DNA of 64,000 nucleotides. It comes from Sphaerolaimus hirsutus. Taxonomy: Eukaryota; Nematoda; Chromadorea; Monhysterida; Sphaerolaimidae. A program made the position numbers and the translations under genes. Each line of letters starts with the position of its first letter. The first letter of the stretch is position 1. Below the pieces are notes generated by a model. That model had not been told where the DNA came from and made no database searches. It was given only the letters and a program-made list of their open reading frames with translations. This document shows positions 1-12,500 of the stretch, in pieces. Where the stretch lies: assembly GCA_964036195.1 (NCBI GenBank), contig OZ038459.1, positions 9,855,206-9,919,205 on the forward strand, in the 5' to 3' direction.

Positions 1-186
1 ATCAAAATCGGTGTCAACTAAATTTTGGTTCTTTATCTGATTTCAACTTTCCGTTGTGATAGAGCATACTGAATTTTATGTCGCGACGCTTACTTTTCAT
101 TGTTTCTGTTAAGTGTGATGCTTGATGCAAATTTGTGTTATTTAGTTGACATTCAGTTGACATTTATTTGCGACGCCAACTAGTGT
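1..186. mobile_element. TTGACA-family MITE, right part
   Basis: Contains paired TTGACA/TGTCAA blocks and ends with gccaactagtgt, the right terminus shared with copies at 3364, 4790, 6328 and 26278. The left end lies outside the window. Confidence 0.65.
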
Positions 187-216
187 ATTTTTGCCCATTC
201 TGGCAGGAAAATGTAG

Positions 217-528
217 AAAGTATTCAATGACGAGTTACGTTATCCAGAGGTGGCAGCAAAGTCGCTAGCGGGGCACGTGGCGCGCGGCGGCAAGAAGTCG
301 GCCAGGGCGGACCGGTTCGGCTCGGCGCTGCACTTCAGACTGGACACGCTGGTGCAGACCCTGTGCGCGGCGCTGGTGGACAAGCACACCGAGTTGTTGC
401 GTCCCTGCAAGGCGGCCAATGTGGCGCTGGCCTACTTTGTCAGGGCTTGTCTCAGTTTGATCGATAGAGGCGCCGCGTTTAAATTGATATATTACTATTG
501 TAATCAGATGGATACGGCCGCGTCAAAG
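217..528 (+). CDS. DOCK exon 1 of window
   Basis: 104 codons, phase 0 at both ends. The acceptor is atgtag at 211-216 and the donor gtgggt. Encodes the block with LVDKHTELLRPCKAANVALA, equivalent to the DOCK9 region before DRGFVFK. Confidence 0.9.
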
Positions 529-3500
529 GTGGGTGCATTTGATGGACCCTTTATTTTTACATCAAAATCAAGGTTCTAACACTTCTGTAGGATCTGCGCG
601 AGTACAAGCTGGACTTTCTGCAAGTGCTCAGCGAGCACGAACACTGGCTGCCGCTGTGCCTCCCGGTGCACATCGGCGACGATGGCGCGGTGAAAAGCGG
701 CGGTCCGTTTGATCTCAGTCTCCTCTTTTTTTTGCGTGCAGTTTGTGACCGTGACACTAATCCATAACGAGTGTTCATTCCCTAACGTGTGTAGTGGAGC
801 CAATAGCCGCGGGCACAAACGGCGACGCGACAGACTCCGCCCACCATCGTTCGCCGCACAAAACCGGTGTCGGCGGCGACTCAAACAATTTGCATGCTGA
901 CACCCGTGGCGCGAGTGGAACGAGCTTTATATCGCGATTTGTGTCCGGTTTTTCCAGTGTGGTTGGTGCTATCGCGTCAGCAATGAGACCGGGCGAACCG
1001 TGCTGCAATCCTGGTTTGTTTGTGTGAGGTTGTGTGCTTTTTCTAGATGTTACCCGGGTTGCACTTAACTATAGATTCGGTAGTGTACAGCACCTATTTA
1101 ACCCGGTTGAAAAGTTGCTTTGCTTCATAAATCACGTGAGATTTTCAGCAATGCCAAACAATTTGTAGCAGCAATGCCAATGAAGTTTAGAGACATTTTT
1201 ACCCTTTGTCTTCCCCATATGCCAAATCTCTTCCAACAACCATTCGAGTGACACTTTTTAACCGTCACCCAGTTCAGAAAACACCCGGCTATTTTACCAT
1301 GTGGCCACGTAATTAGGCATGTCAACTCCAAAATCAAAAACAAAATCTATCAATCCAGCAATTCTGCTCCACTCAGACCTGTCGCTCAGCGGCGAGCTGT
1401 CGCTGAGCAGCAGCTACTGCGAGCGGCACTTCCCATCCGGTGTGCTGCTGCAAGAGTTGGTCTACGCTTTGAGAGAGCCTCGATCTAGACGGAGTAGGGC
1501 TATTGGGGTGGTGAGAAACTTGTTAGCGAAGCATGCTGCTGATCCGAGGTATGCTGATGAGGTTGGTTTCTTTTTGGTTATCATGTTTATTTGTCACTGA
1601 GCGTGGCTATGCCAACGATATTTACCTTCATAGTTATTTTTAAAAACAAAAGCAAACTCCGCAAAAATAGCAAAAATAATAGGCAAACTAGCATATTTAT
1701 CCGTAAATAATTTTTTTTAAAGATTTTACTGTATACTCATTTTAGCTTGATATCTTTCTAATTTTTGTCAGCATGTATTTTGTGTTCATGTCTAGCACAA
1801 ACTTTTTTTTCTGCGTTCAATCCTAATCCATTCGCAGGCGAGTCGCGAGCGAATCGGCGCGCTGTACATGCCGCTCATACAGATCATGATGGACCACGTG
1901 CAGGAGTTCGAGCCGGCCATCGCGTCCAGCGCTGGCGCGTCAGAAGCTGTGACCAAACCTCCCCTGCCTGCCAAGGTAAGTGCCACTTTCCATGCAAAGC
2001 CATCAGGTGCCAGTCCCAGACCCTGTAAAATGTCATGTATCTCCTAATATTATTCCATGGTATCCAAATCTTATGTTCATAAGATCTGGATACCATAGAA
2101 TAAGATTCGGATACATACATGACACTTTACAGGGTCTTTCATATGACATTTTAAATTATACAGGGTCTGTGACTGCCCCCAGACTGCCTGGAGAGACACT
2201 GCGTAAATATTCACACTTCACGCACAGCCAAAGTCAATCTCGCACCGCCGGCGGCCGGGCGCCACGTCACCAAGTACTTCAACTTCAACAACGGTCGCCA
2301 GCACCGCCTCCTCCTCTCGCTACAGCACCGACAGCGGCGTTACGTTGCGAGCGGAAACTCCGCCTATTTCGGTGACTGTTGGCACTCCGCGAGCGGCGAG
2401 TAGCGGTGCGGTCGCTTTGAGGCACGGCAGCTTGCAGCCGCCTAGTTTGAGGACTTCTAATTCGGGTGAGTCGAGGTATTTTGTTCATTGCACGATGTTT
2501 CGTCGGGGATAACGCTAAGGGTACTGACACGGACTAAATGCAGTTTTGAAACGAGTGAAGCTTAGTAAGTGATCTTATGTAGAGGTGTGCTATTTAAGAT
2601 TTCTACGGCGAGCAACAGAAAGATACATAAATACTACAAGTTGAAAATCGGTCAAATTACCACGAATAGTGAGGAGAGTATCAATGATGGATATGGATAT
2701 AAGGCAAACTGCAATTATATATACATTATATAATATCCCTTTGGTGCCTTTATACACATTATTGGCGTCGGTAAAAATGTCCATAAAGCGTAAGTATCAG
2801 CAAAATGTACAATATTACGAAACCGGACCGAAGGTCCGGCGAAGAATCCTGCTAGTATTCACATGTGTCGCGTAGACTCAATCCAATCGATGCCGTCTTT
2901 GTCTCTGTCTTTGCGTCTGTCTTTGTTTTTGTTGTTGTTGTCTGTTCCTATAAGGCCCCGCTGCGACCACCGCAGTGCCGCCGTATTGGCCACCGTATTG
3001 GCCACCATAAGCGTTGTATCCGTAGGGATTCAAGGGGTAGGGATGCGCGTAGGGCACCTGCGAGGACACTGGCGCCTGGATGAGGCATTCGCGTTAACTT
3101 TTTGCACTTTTTAAAAATTAAAAGTGACCCCTGATGGTGTGATCCTGCGTAGATAAATACAATAAATTAAGTGAAACGTTTACCTGTACATAAGTGGGCG
3201 CGACGGCCGGCTGCGGCACTGCGTAGACGATCTGCTGCGGGGCGGGGCAAGCTTTCTTGATGTAGTACATCCACATGGTGTCGTATTTGAGGTGTCCATA
3301 ACACGGCACGTAGTAGACCTGTGTGCGTGTGCGTTTTTGTGAGCGTGTGACATCATATTTAAAGGCGGCCCGCACACTAGTTGACACACGTGTGCCAACT
3401 GTTCTGTGTCAACTCAGATTCCGGCTTCACGTATCGCAGAGCGATCTTCAAATGCACTTGCCGTAATATTTATCTTTCAACATTGCCGCATGTGCATTTG

Positions 3501-6500
3501 GAGATCGCCCTGCGACAAGCCGAAATCTGAAAATCTGAAAACAGTGAAGCCGAAATCTGAGTTTACACAGACCAGTTGACACACGTGTGTCAACTAGCGT
3601 GTGGGCCGCCAAATCATAATAACTATGTCGTGAGTACACGATTTATGAGCAAAATTCATTAGGTGATAATAGGGTTGGCAAGCGATTTTTTTCCGATTTT
3701 TTTTTTTAAATCGCAACCCCTGTACCGATTTTTTTTATTTTAAATCGCCAGAGAAAATTTTGGTACTTAAGCACTAGGTAAAATGGAAAAATTTTGCGCG
3801 TACGCGCGCAAATAACATGAAATAACTTGAAATTTCTTTTTCTCACTTCTTATTTGCAGCACATTTGGTGTGTAGCATCCTTTTCTTTATGTTTTTACAC
3901 GTCTAAGGTAAACCGTAAATCATTAGGGGGAGTATACACCATTGTGTCAGATGATTTAATATAAAAAAATCAGTGCAAATGCATTCATTTTACCTTCTGA
4001 AATGATCTGGACTGTGCTCTCAGCAAGAATATGTATTTTCTACCAGGAAAATTGCAAATGGTTGATGACATATGATTCACACAGAAAATATAACAGGTTT
4101 ATTACAACTAAAGTGAAAATAATTTTTTTAAAGCTTTTTGCAAAGCTCTACAGCAATTGTATTGTCTCAGAAAGCATAAGAGTGCACTGGCTATCTATCA
4201 ATATATATTGCTTTTACTACATCTATATACCCTCAGGGGCGATTTTTTTAAAAAATAGGACTATTTTTGACTCCAGCGATATTTATTTAAAAAAGTAGAT
4301 TTTTTTAAATCGGGGTCGTTAAAAAAAATCTAAAAAAATTTTTTTCCAACCCTAGGTGCTAACCTGTTGGACATAATTTGGCTGCTGATAAGCATAACTA
4401 TACGGGTAGCCGGCCGCGTAAGGAGCATAACCGTACGAATATTGCGGTGCCGCGTAACCGTAGCCGGCATGCCCTCCATATACGTGTGATCTCGGATCCC
4501 TGCCTTGTTGTTGCGGGCCACCTTGCTGCGGTAGTAACACTTGCCGCTTTTGGCGACTCTTGGCAGCGGTTGCGGTGACCCGTTTCTTTTTCCCCTTGTA
4601 TGGGTAGCCCTGCAGAGGTCGATGGATAGATGTAATCTGTTTTGCGGTTTGTTGTGTGGACCCAGACTTCCCGATATCGACTTTCCATTTGAGAAAGTAT
4701 TTGATAACTGATCAATATTATTTATTTTTTCGTTATTTGATCTATTTTCAAGACTATTGATATCGCCTCTAGCGTAGTAAAGCCTATATGGCGGCCCACA
4801 CATTAGTTGACACATGTGTGTCAACTGTTCTGTGTCAACTCATATTGCGTGTTCACGTGTCACAGAGCGATATTCAAATGCACATGCCGGGATATTTATT
4901 TTTCAACATTGCCGCGTGTGCATTAGCAGATCGCTCTGCGACACAAGATGCCGAAATCTGAGTTGACGCAGACCAGTTGACACACGTGTGTCAAGTCAAC
5001 TAGTGTGCGAGCCACCTAAATATATACCCAGCCCACCTGCGTGCCGTACACGACCGAGTACAAGTTGCACTCCTGCGAGCCGGTGTTGTAGTTTGCCGAG
5101 CGGCAGGCGCTGTTGCTGGTGCACGTCTGCAGGCAGTTCTCCGCTGTGACCGCCGAGGACTCGCTCAGCGCCGTGCCGCAGTCCACTGCCAAATTGTCGT
5201 GCTGGTCGAAACAGCCTGACCGTGGGGGGGGGGGGTGGTTCGATGCGGCTAGATCTGTTGAGTCAGATACCCAGCTATGTTGGCTGCCAGGGGGTTGGTC
5301 AAAGATTGTTTTTGAGCTGCTCGATTTTTTCGAGAGAAAAATTGACATTTTAAAAAATTATTAAATTTTAATTTTCATAAATTCAATCATTTTATTCGGA
5401 ATAAGCTAGGAGATGGTCTAGATTCAAATTTTGTCTATGTCGGAGTTGATGTTACATTCAAATGTATTTTATTTCAAATCACAACCAAACCCACCAATCC
5501 AGTGGACTAGGGCTGAAAAAAAACTATATTTCGAGCTGCTTGCAAAAAATGTTCCTAATTGTGTGCAATCATAGGAAGTAAAGCGAACTTCGCAAAGGTG
5601 GGTGTGAGGCGTGAGCTGTCGCAGAGTAGCAACAATCCCATTGAAAAGGGTTTTGGTGAATCTAAGGGGTAGCTGGGGCATAGAATAATCGAAGACGAAA
5701 ATACTCATCACAAGTCGACAAAAAATGATTTTTGTGTAGAAATCACTTGTAGATTTTTGGGTAGAATATATACCAGGTACCTGTATATGTCCGTTGACAT
5801 CACAATGGCCGGCCAACCCCCCCCCTCCCCCCTCACCCGTATAATTGGGCACATTCTGCTGCACAGTGGCGTACGTGTATCCGCCGTGCCTGGCATTGCG
5901 CTGCAGCTGTGGACTGCCGCCCCCGCCGCTGGACACGCCGCTGAGACGGGCCACGGCGAAGTTGTTGGCCGCGTTGATGTTCGCGTTGTTCGGCGGCTGG
6001 GGGGGGGGGGGGTTGGCTGAGGTTGGGACATTGGCTGCTAAGAGTGATACTTTTCTGGTTGGTATAACACTGATTAGGGTATAGGGGGAGAAGTTGCCTT
6101 GTTTTGATAATGATTTAATGGAGACTAAAAGTAATCCATTTCAGTTTCTCAACTCAATCACGTTCAAAATGTGATCTCCTTTGATCGCAAGTCAGCCTAT
6201 TGCGACTAGTGCGCAGCGCCATTGCGTCTACCTAAGCCAGGAAAATATGTAAACAATAGATGTTAATGAGCCTTGATGTTATGAGCCAGTTTTTATGTGA
6301 TGTGCTTCTTATAACTCTTTTTGATTTGGCCCACACACTAGTTGACATCGAAAATCGAAAGTTGTCAACGGAATGTCAACTAGGTAAACAACAAAAAAAT
6401 TCAAGCCTCGCACTTAACAGAAGCAATGAAAATTAAGTGTTCGCAATGTACAATTAGGTACCTATGCTCTATCACATAGGAAATTTGAAATGACAACATT

Positions 6501-9500
6501 AACCAAAATTTAGTTGACACGAATTTTGATGTCAACTAGTGCGTGTTCCACAATGAAAGAGTACATTTAAAAAAACTCTCTTCTCACCGGCTGTGGGTTG
6601 TAGCCGCTCCTGTGCGTGCGCGCCTGCACCGTGGCCCTGCCATTCACGCTGAACGGGTTGATCACAGACCTTCCAATGAAACCTTGCCCGAGGCAGAGTT
6701 CTATTGCCGCGATCAAGTGAAGTATAAAGTTCTCTTGCCGCATGTTCTGTTTGTCAAATTATTCAGCCCTTGAGATCGGTAATAAATTGAAAAAGAGGCG
6801 GTGAAAATTTAAACCGTATAATCGCATATTTAGGCTTTTGAGATCAATGAATAAATTATATCAAGTTGGTAGATCTGTGAAGAATAAACGTGCATTTCTG
6901 TTCGCATGGGTAGGTTGAGCGCGGTTAGCAGCACAATGACTGTCAATCAGATGTTCAATTCGTCAGTGAGAAACGCGCGGGTATTGATGTAATGTTAGCC
7001 TTTGTTGAATTCGGGCCGATACTCACTGCCAGTCTCTGTGGGCATGCAATTTTGGAGATCTTTTGACAATAATGTATTTATATAAATACAAATATATACC
7101 TAAAATAGTCATCAATGAATATCTGTACTGAGTCAACACATTTACATTTCCTCTGAAAAAGTACCTGTACTCACCTTTACGCGTACTTTTGAATGTGCCT
7201 GAGTACAGAAAATGTATTTCAGAAATTTCAATAAAAGACAAAAGAAGTTACTACGCTGTTATGCATTTACTGAAGTGCTTGGATTTAATGTAAAAACTTA
7301 TCTGTTATCTCTCCTAGTGTAAAAATCTAAAAGTACTCGCTTTTACGCTTTCGTTGAAAAAGTATTCTTACACGCGGTTACTCATGAGTACAACTAGAAA
7401 ACTTTTACTTTACGTTTTCTGTACTCTGAACGAGAATTTTATTTACATAAAACCTACATATACTTTGAAAAAAATTAGTAATTTGCATAACTCTGATGCA
7501 TTGTCCGATTTTTTTCATTCCGTTTGACCGCCCTCTGTCAAACCACGTTGAATCGGTCAGTATATAAATAAATAAAACAGCTACAGATAAATAAATGTAA
7601 ATAATTGGGTTATTATTGAATGACTGCCTTGTTTGGTTTGAGCACTCTAAAGCTGTTTGTTGAAAAGTTTGAACTGCCGTCCCATGATAATGGATACCTG
7701 ATTCTATTGACTGTATTCGAACGAGTTTGTAGGAGAAACAAATGGTGAAATGATCTACATGACAATTTTATACATAAAAATAATACAGTTTACATGTTCA
7801 TCTTGGAGTTTTGCCCTGAACTTATTCAGTAATGAATACATAAATAAATAATATGCATGTAAAGTAAACTGATAAATAACTAAGTATTTCATGATAGGTA
7901 TATTCTAAAAATATCACATGTACAAATGAAAATGGCCAAGTGAAATGACCAGTCCAATCCGTGATTGCTCGTGTGTAACATGTAATAGGTAGATAAATAT
8001 CGCTCGCACGCACATAAACAAGTACTTACACGAATTTACTGCAGAGTCTCTTGGGGGCGGGGCGGGCTCTTTGTGTAGTGAAGATGATTTTATTATGTAT
8101 TTAAGTTAATACGCGAGAAATTTGTGAAAGTCTAAAATGTTCGATAGTGTTTGAACTCTGTGATTTTCAGATAAAATGGAAGCTAAATGAGATAAGTTGT
8201 ATTGGAGGCGAATATGAGTAATGCTCATTGGTAAAAAATATGAGTATTTTACATTTATTTATCTGTGAATTTCACTGTCGTTCTTTTTTTATACCATCAA
8301 AAAACTGGTCACCACTTGGCGCTATTCCAAACACCACATCCAAAATTGAAAAGCTACTGGAGCCTGCATATTTCGACTGTCAGGTTCGATTTGCGTGCGC
8401 GGCTTTTTATGACCGCGATAATGGAATTGATAACATGACATTGATATGGCAATCATCGTTCACTAGTGGAAACTTGCGTTATGTCCACGTAAACAGCGCG
8501 GCCTGCATGCATTTCGCCACGCATGAATTGACTGCAATTTGAATGTTTGCCTGCGAGAGTAAATTTCCGACTGAATCCACCCCCCTGCATATCTTCCGTG
8601 CAGCCGCGCTGCCGAAATGATAGTGCGCATGGTCGCCGAGTGAAAACGTGCTTGCCGCCGGACTTGACGTAAATTGTGATGAATGAGGTTGGAGTTTGTA
8701 AATGAACACACAATAAAAATAAATAGTTTGAGTTGGGGAGGGGACAATTTCTTCTAATAGAAGAGCGCCGTTCTATCTTTTTGTCAACTTTTTCATCTGC
8801 CGTTCTATTGGAGGCTGATGTTCTATTGTTTTTCTGATGGCAAAAACGTGCCAAAACCTGCCGTTCTATTGGAGGTGCCCTTCTATTGGAGGTATGCCGT
8901 TCTATTGGAAGTATTACAGTAAATGCTACCTAAAAATCCCGCCAAAAACCCCGCAGACAATCTCCGCTGCGGCACGCCCGACTCTCTGCCGCTCATTGAC
9001 GGGTCGCCCACGCCGACTGCGGACAGGCCGCCGTCCATGCCGCCGCCGCCGCCGCCGCGCCAGGATGGCGAGTCGACGCAGAGTATGGCTGTGGGCATGG
9101 GCAAGACACCGCCCGTGAGTGTTGGGGATCTGAATGTGGAAGTGGTGTGGTTTGATAGTGGATGCGGAGTACAGTGTATGTAATGTAAAATTTCACGGCA
9201 GGGGTCTCCAATGGGGTGGGTGTTGGGGGTCGTTAATGCGGATAGCATTGATTTCGTTGGCGTATTTCAACTTTGCAGATAGCTGGAGTTGATTTAGTGT
9301 AATGTGCGCAGTTGATTGAATTACAGTATTACCTCGAAATACCCCCATGGGGGTTTATTATTTTGCCAACAAAATTTGAGGGGGGTAATTCGAGGTAATA
9401 CGGTACGTTGCAGAAATACATTTAATTCTACAAAACTGAGTAACTTCGTAGCCTCTATCGGAACGGCTGACGCTGGTGGAGCGGCGCGACCTGCTGCTGT

Positions 9501-12500
9501 GCGCGCTGCACGTGGTCAAGTGCTGCCCGCCGCAGTTCGCCGCGCTGCTGTGGCACAAGGCCACCGGCGACCAGCTACACGCCTACTTGAGACTGCTCGG
9601 GTGTGTTGGCGCCGTTCCAATTGCACGTTGCTAAGGGTTGATCAGGCAAGACCTTCAAGTACCCTTGTGTCCGATAAAATGTTTGATGAAATTTCTCATT
9701 GAAAATAAATATTTGGAACATCTCTAACAATTAGTTATTATACGTTCTAACCCTAAAACATCTGATTTTCTTTTCACTTGTATATTTACAAAATGCGCAA
9801 ATAAATTTTACCACTAATTCGAGAAAGTTGTTTAATAAAATGCGTATTGACATTAATTATAGGTAGATGATTTCCTTTTGCAGTCTCAGTGCTAACAGCT
9901 TCATTCAACAAGGTTCCACAAAACCCTTTCACCTCGTTTCGACCCTTATCACTAAAAAACCATTTTGGTCAACCCCAGTTCATCCACGTTTACAAACCCC
10001 ACGTTCCAGTAAAATGGGGTATAAGTCTCAAATTTTGGGGGATATACCCAACACCCCCTCACTACTATACATGGGTGGCAGAGGCCTGGTGACTAGGGTT
10101 CAAACGGGACCGCGGTCCCTGTACATGGTTCAGGGAAAAGTCGGGACTGGAGGGTCCCAGCCCCAGTCCCGACACCCCAGTCCCGGTTCCAGTCCTGACA
10201 TTTGAAAAAGCCAGTCCCAGTTCCGACCACCCAGTCATTTCACATTTTACAAACTACAGCTCGGCCGTGGACACCTTCTCCTACACGGGCCGCCGCGGCA
10301 TCACCGACACCATGCTCGCGTCCGACTCGGGCCCGGCCGACTGCGACGCGCTCTCCTACTTTGTGTCGCAGCGCGCCCACCTGGCCGAGCAGACGTGTCT
10401 GATTGTGTTGGACGCGCTAGATGCGTTCGCTGTGCATTGTGGGCAGAGACTGGCTAATAGGGATGGTTGGTTGAGGGTGGTTTTGGGAAAATGATGTGAC
10501 CTGTTTTTGGGTTGGTATGCTATTTTTTCAAAAATTATGTTTTAAAAAAGCATCAAATTCTAAAAAATTGTTTTTTGCTTCAATCTCAAAAACAATTTAT
10601 TCGCAGCCTAGGTAAATAGTTTCAGAAGAGGATAAGTGCAATTAAAAACCTTTCTTGGATTCAAAAATCCAAAACTTCTGACCCTTGAATTTAGTTGAAC
10701 TTTTAAAAAAAAAACATTTTATTAGCAATTCGAAACAATTTTTTGACTTTTTAGCCACCTACCCAACATTGACGAACCCTGAATCCTTCGGGAGGATCCC
10801 ATGAAACATACAAGCCCATGAAACATACAAGTCTATGTACACGCACGCGGTGTTATAGCAATGTGTGTGCACGCGTCATATAACTTCTCACTTTTTAATA
10901 ATTCCCATTGATAAGCAAGTAACAAGTTGATAATTATAATGGAAATATTACACCCGGGGTGTTTATTCAGGTAACAAAGTACTGTATTTGCTTGATTAAT
11001 TCCCCCTGTTAGACATGTGAGGAAAAAATAATAATCCTGGAATAACCCCCCCCCCTTAATGCATATGATCAATTTGGTCTGTCACATTTGAACAAAAATG
11101 GCATGCACTCATGCATTGCTATAAGATGTGTGCGTGTATGTTTCATGAGCTTGTATGTTTCATGTAGCACTCTCGAATCCTTCCACAAGGAAATTTTTCC
11201 AGCTTCAGTAATACCTCAAGAAACGCGTAAAAAATAAATACAATACTATTTACTTCAATAGGTTTGGCTGAATCGTGTGCGCTTCTGGCCAGACTGGTGG
11301 ATTTGTACATGCGACTGTGCGAGCCGAATCGTTCCACAAACGTTCGATTGTACGCGCTCGCCGCTCTCGCCAAACTGATAAAGAGCGTACGTTTTTCAAT
11401 CCTCCATAATTTCAGTGTTTTTTTTTTCAATTTCACTGATTTGAGCACAGTTGTTAAAAAGTAATTAGGTTTACCCGAAAAATACGTATACTCGAGTACT
11501 GAGTAAGGTCGTTTACATTTCCTCTGAAAAACTACCTGTACTCGCTTTTCACGTATACTTTTTGAAAATACCCGAGTGCAGAAAGCGTATTTCTGATATT
11601 TCTGAAAACGTATTTCAAGCCTATAAAAATAAGCAAAATTTCTGAAAATGAAAAGAAAAACAAACAAATGAACTAGTGAATTTGAAGGTAAAAATGGGCA
11701 AAAAGGTACGAAAATTAGTCCTCTGAGTGAAAATTGCGGCAAATTTTTTTCAAAAACACACTTTACGTTTTCTTTAAGGTTTTACGTTTTCTGGGGAAAA
11801 GGGTATTCTACTCTTGTTAATTCATGAATAAAAGCTAAAAAACTTTTATTTTACGTTTTCTGTACTCAGGGTGCGAGTAAAAAAATACTCGCGTTTAAGT
11901 ATATTTACTTTGAAAAAAGTTCAGTTCTTTTAACAACTCTGCACTTCAGTTCGAACGAGCCTTATTCGCCGCGTCGGTGCCGGGCGCGTCCGACCTGCAA
12001 TACTTGTTGTCGCGTTCCGTGCTGCTGCAGCTGGCCGGCCGCGTGTCCAGCGTGCGCAAGGCCGCCGCCAGGCTCATGCAGCTGTTGTTGAGAGCCAGTT
12101 ATGATGCCGCTGATAGAGGGCCCACTCTTGGTAGGTGTGATTTAGCTAGTCGATTTGTGATTGTGAGGCATTGCCATTGTTGGAATGAAAGTTGTTTCAA
12201 ACTCCAACTGAAATGAAGTTATATAATTGGAAAGAACTTTTGTTCCAACCTGACAAATAATATTCGAAAACTGAGAATTTATTCCAGTAAATGGATAAAC
12301 TGTGTGTTTGATCGTTACTCCACTTTGTCCAGGTACGGTGGCCAACCAGACCTACGCCGCGCTGGCGCACCTGTTGTCCGAAGCGAAGCTGTCTGCCGAC
12401 TGCACGCACCTGCAGGCCGGCCTCGACGAGATGCACGAGCTCGCCGCCGCCGGCAGACACTTGAGCCATTTCGATACGTTGGTGCTGGAGATGGTCAAAC

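Noticed and set aside
4330-4824. 164-codon open frame on the - strand over PAN exon 4
   Set aside because: It runs through the true exon in another frame; the Gly/Tyr-rich frame joins in phase with its neighbours.
11143-11742. 199-codon open frame on the - strand
   Set aside because: It is antisense to DOCK exon 10 and to the hAT-like MITE. Its Phe/Tyr/Lys-rich composition comes from the AT-rich repeat.
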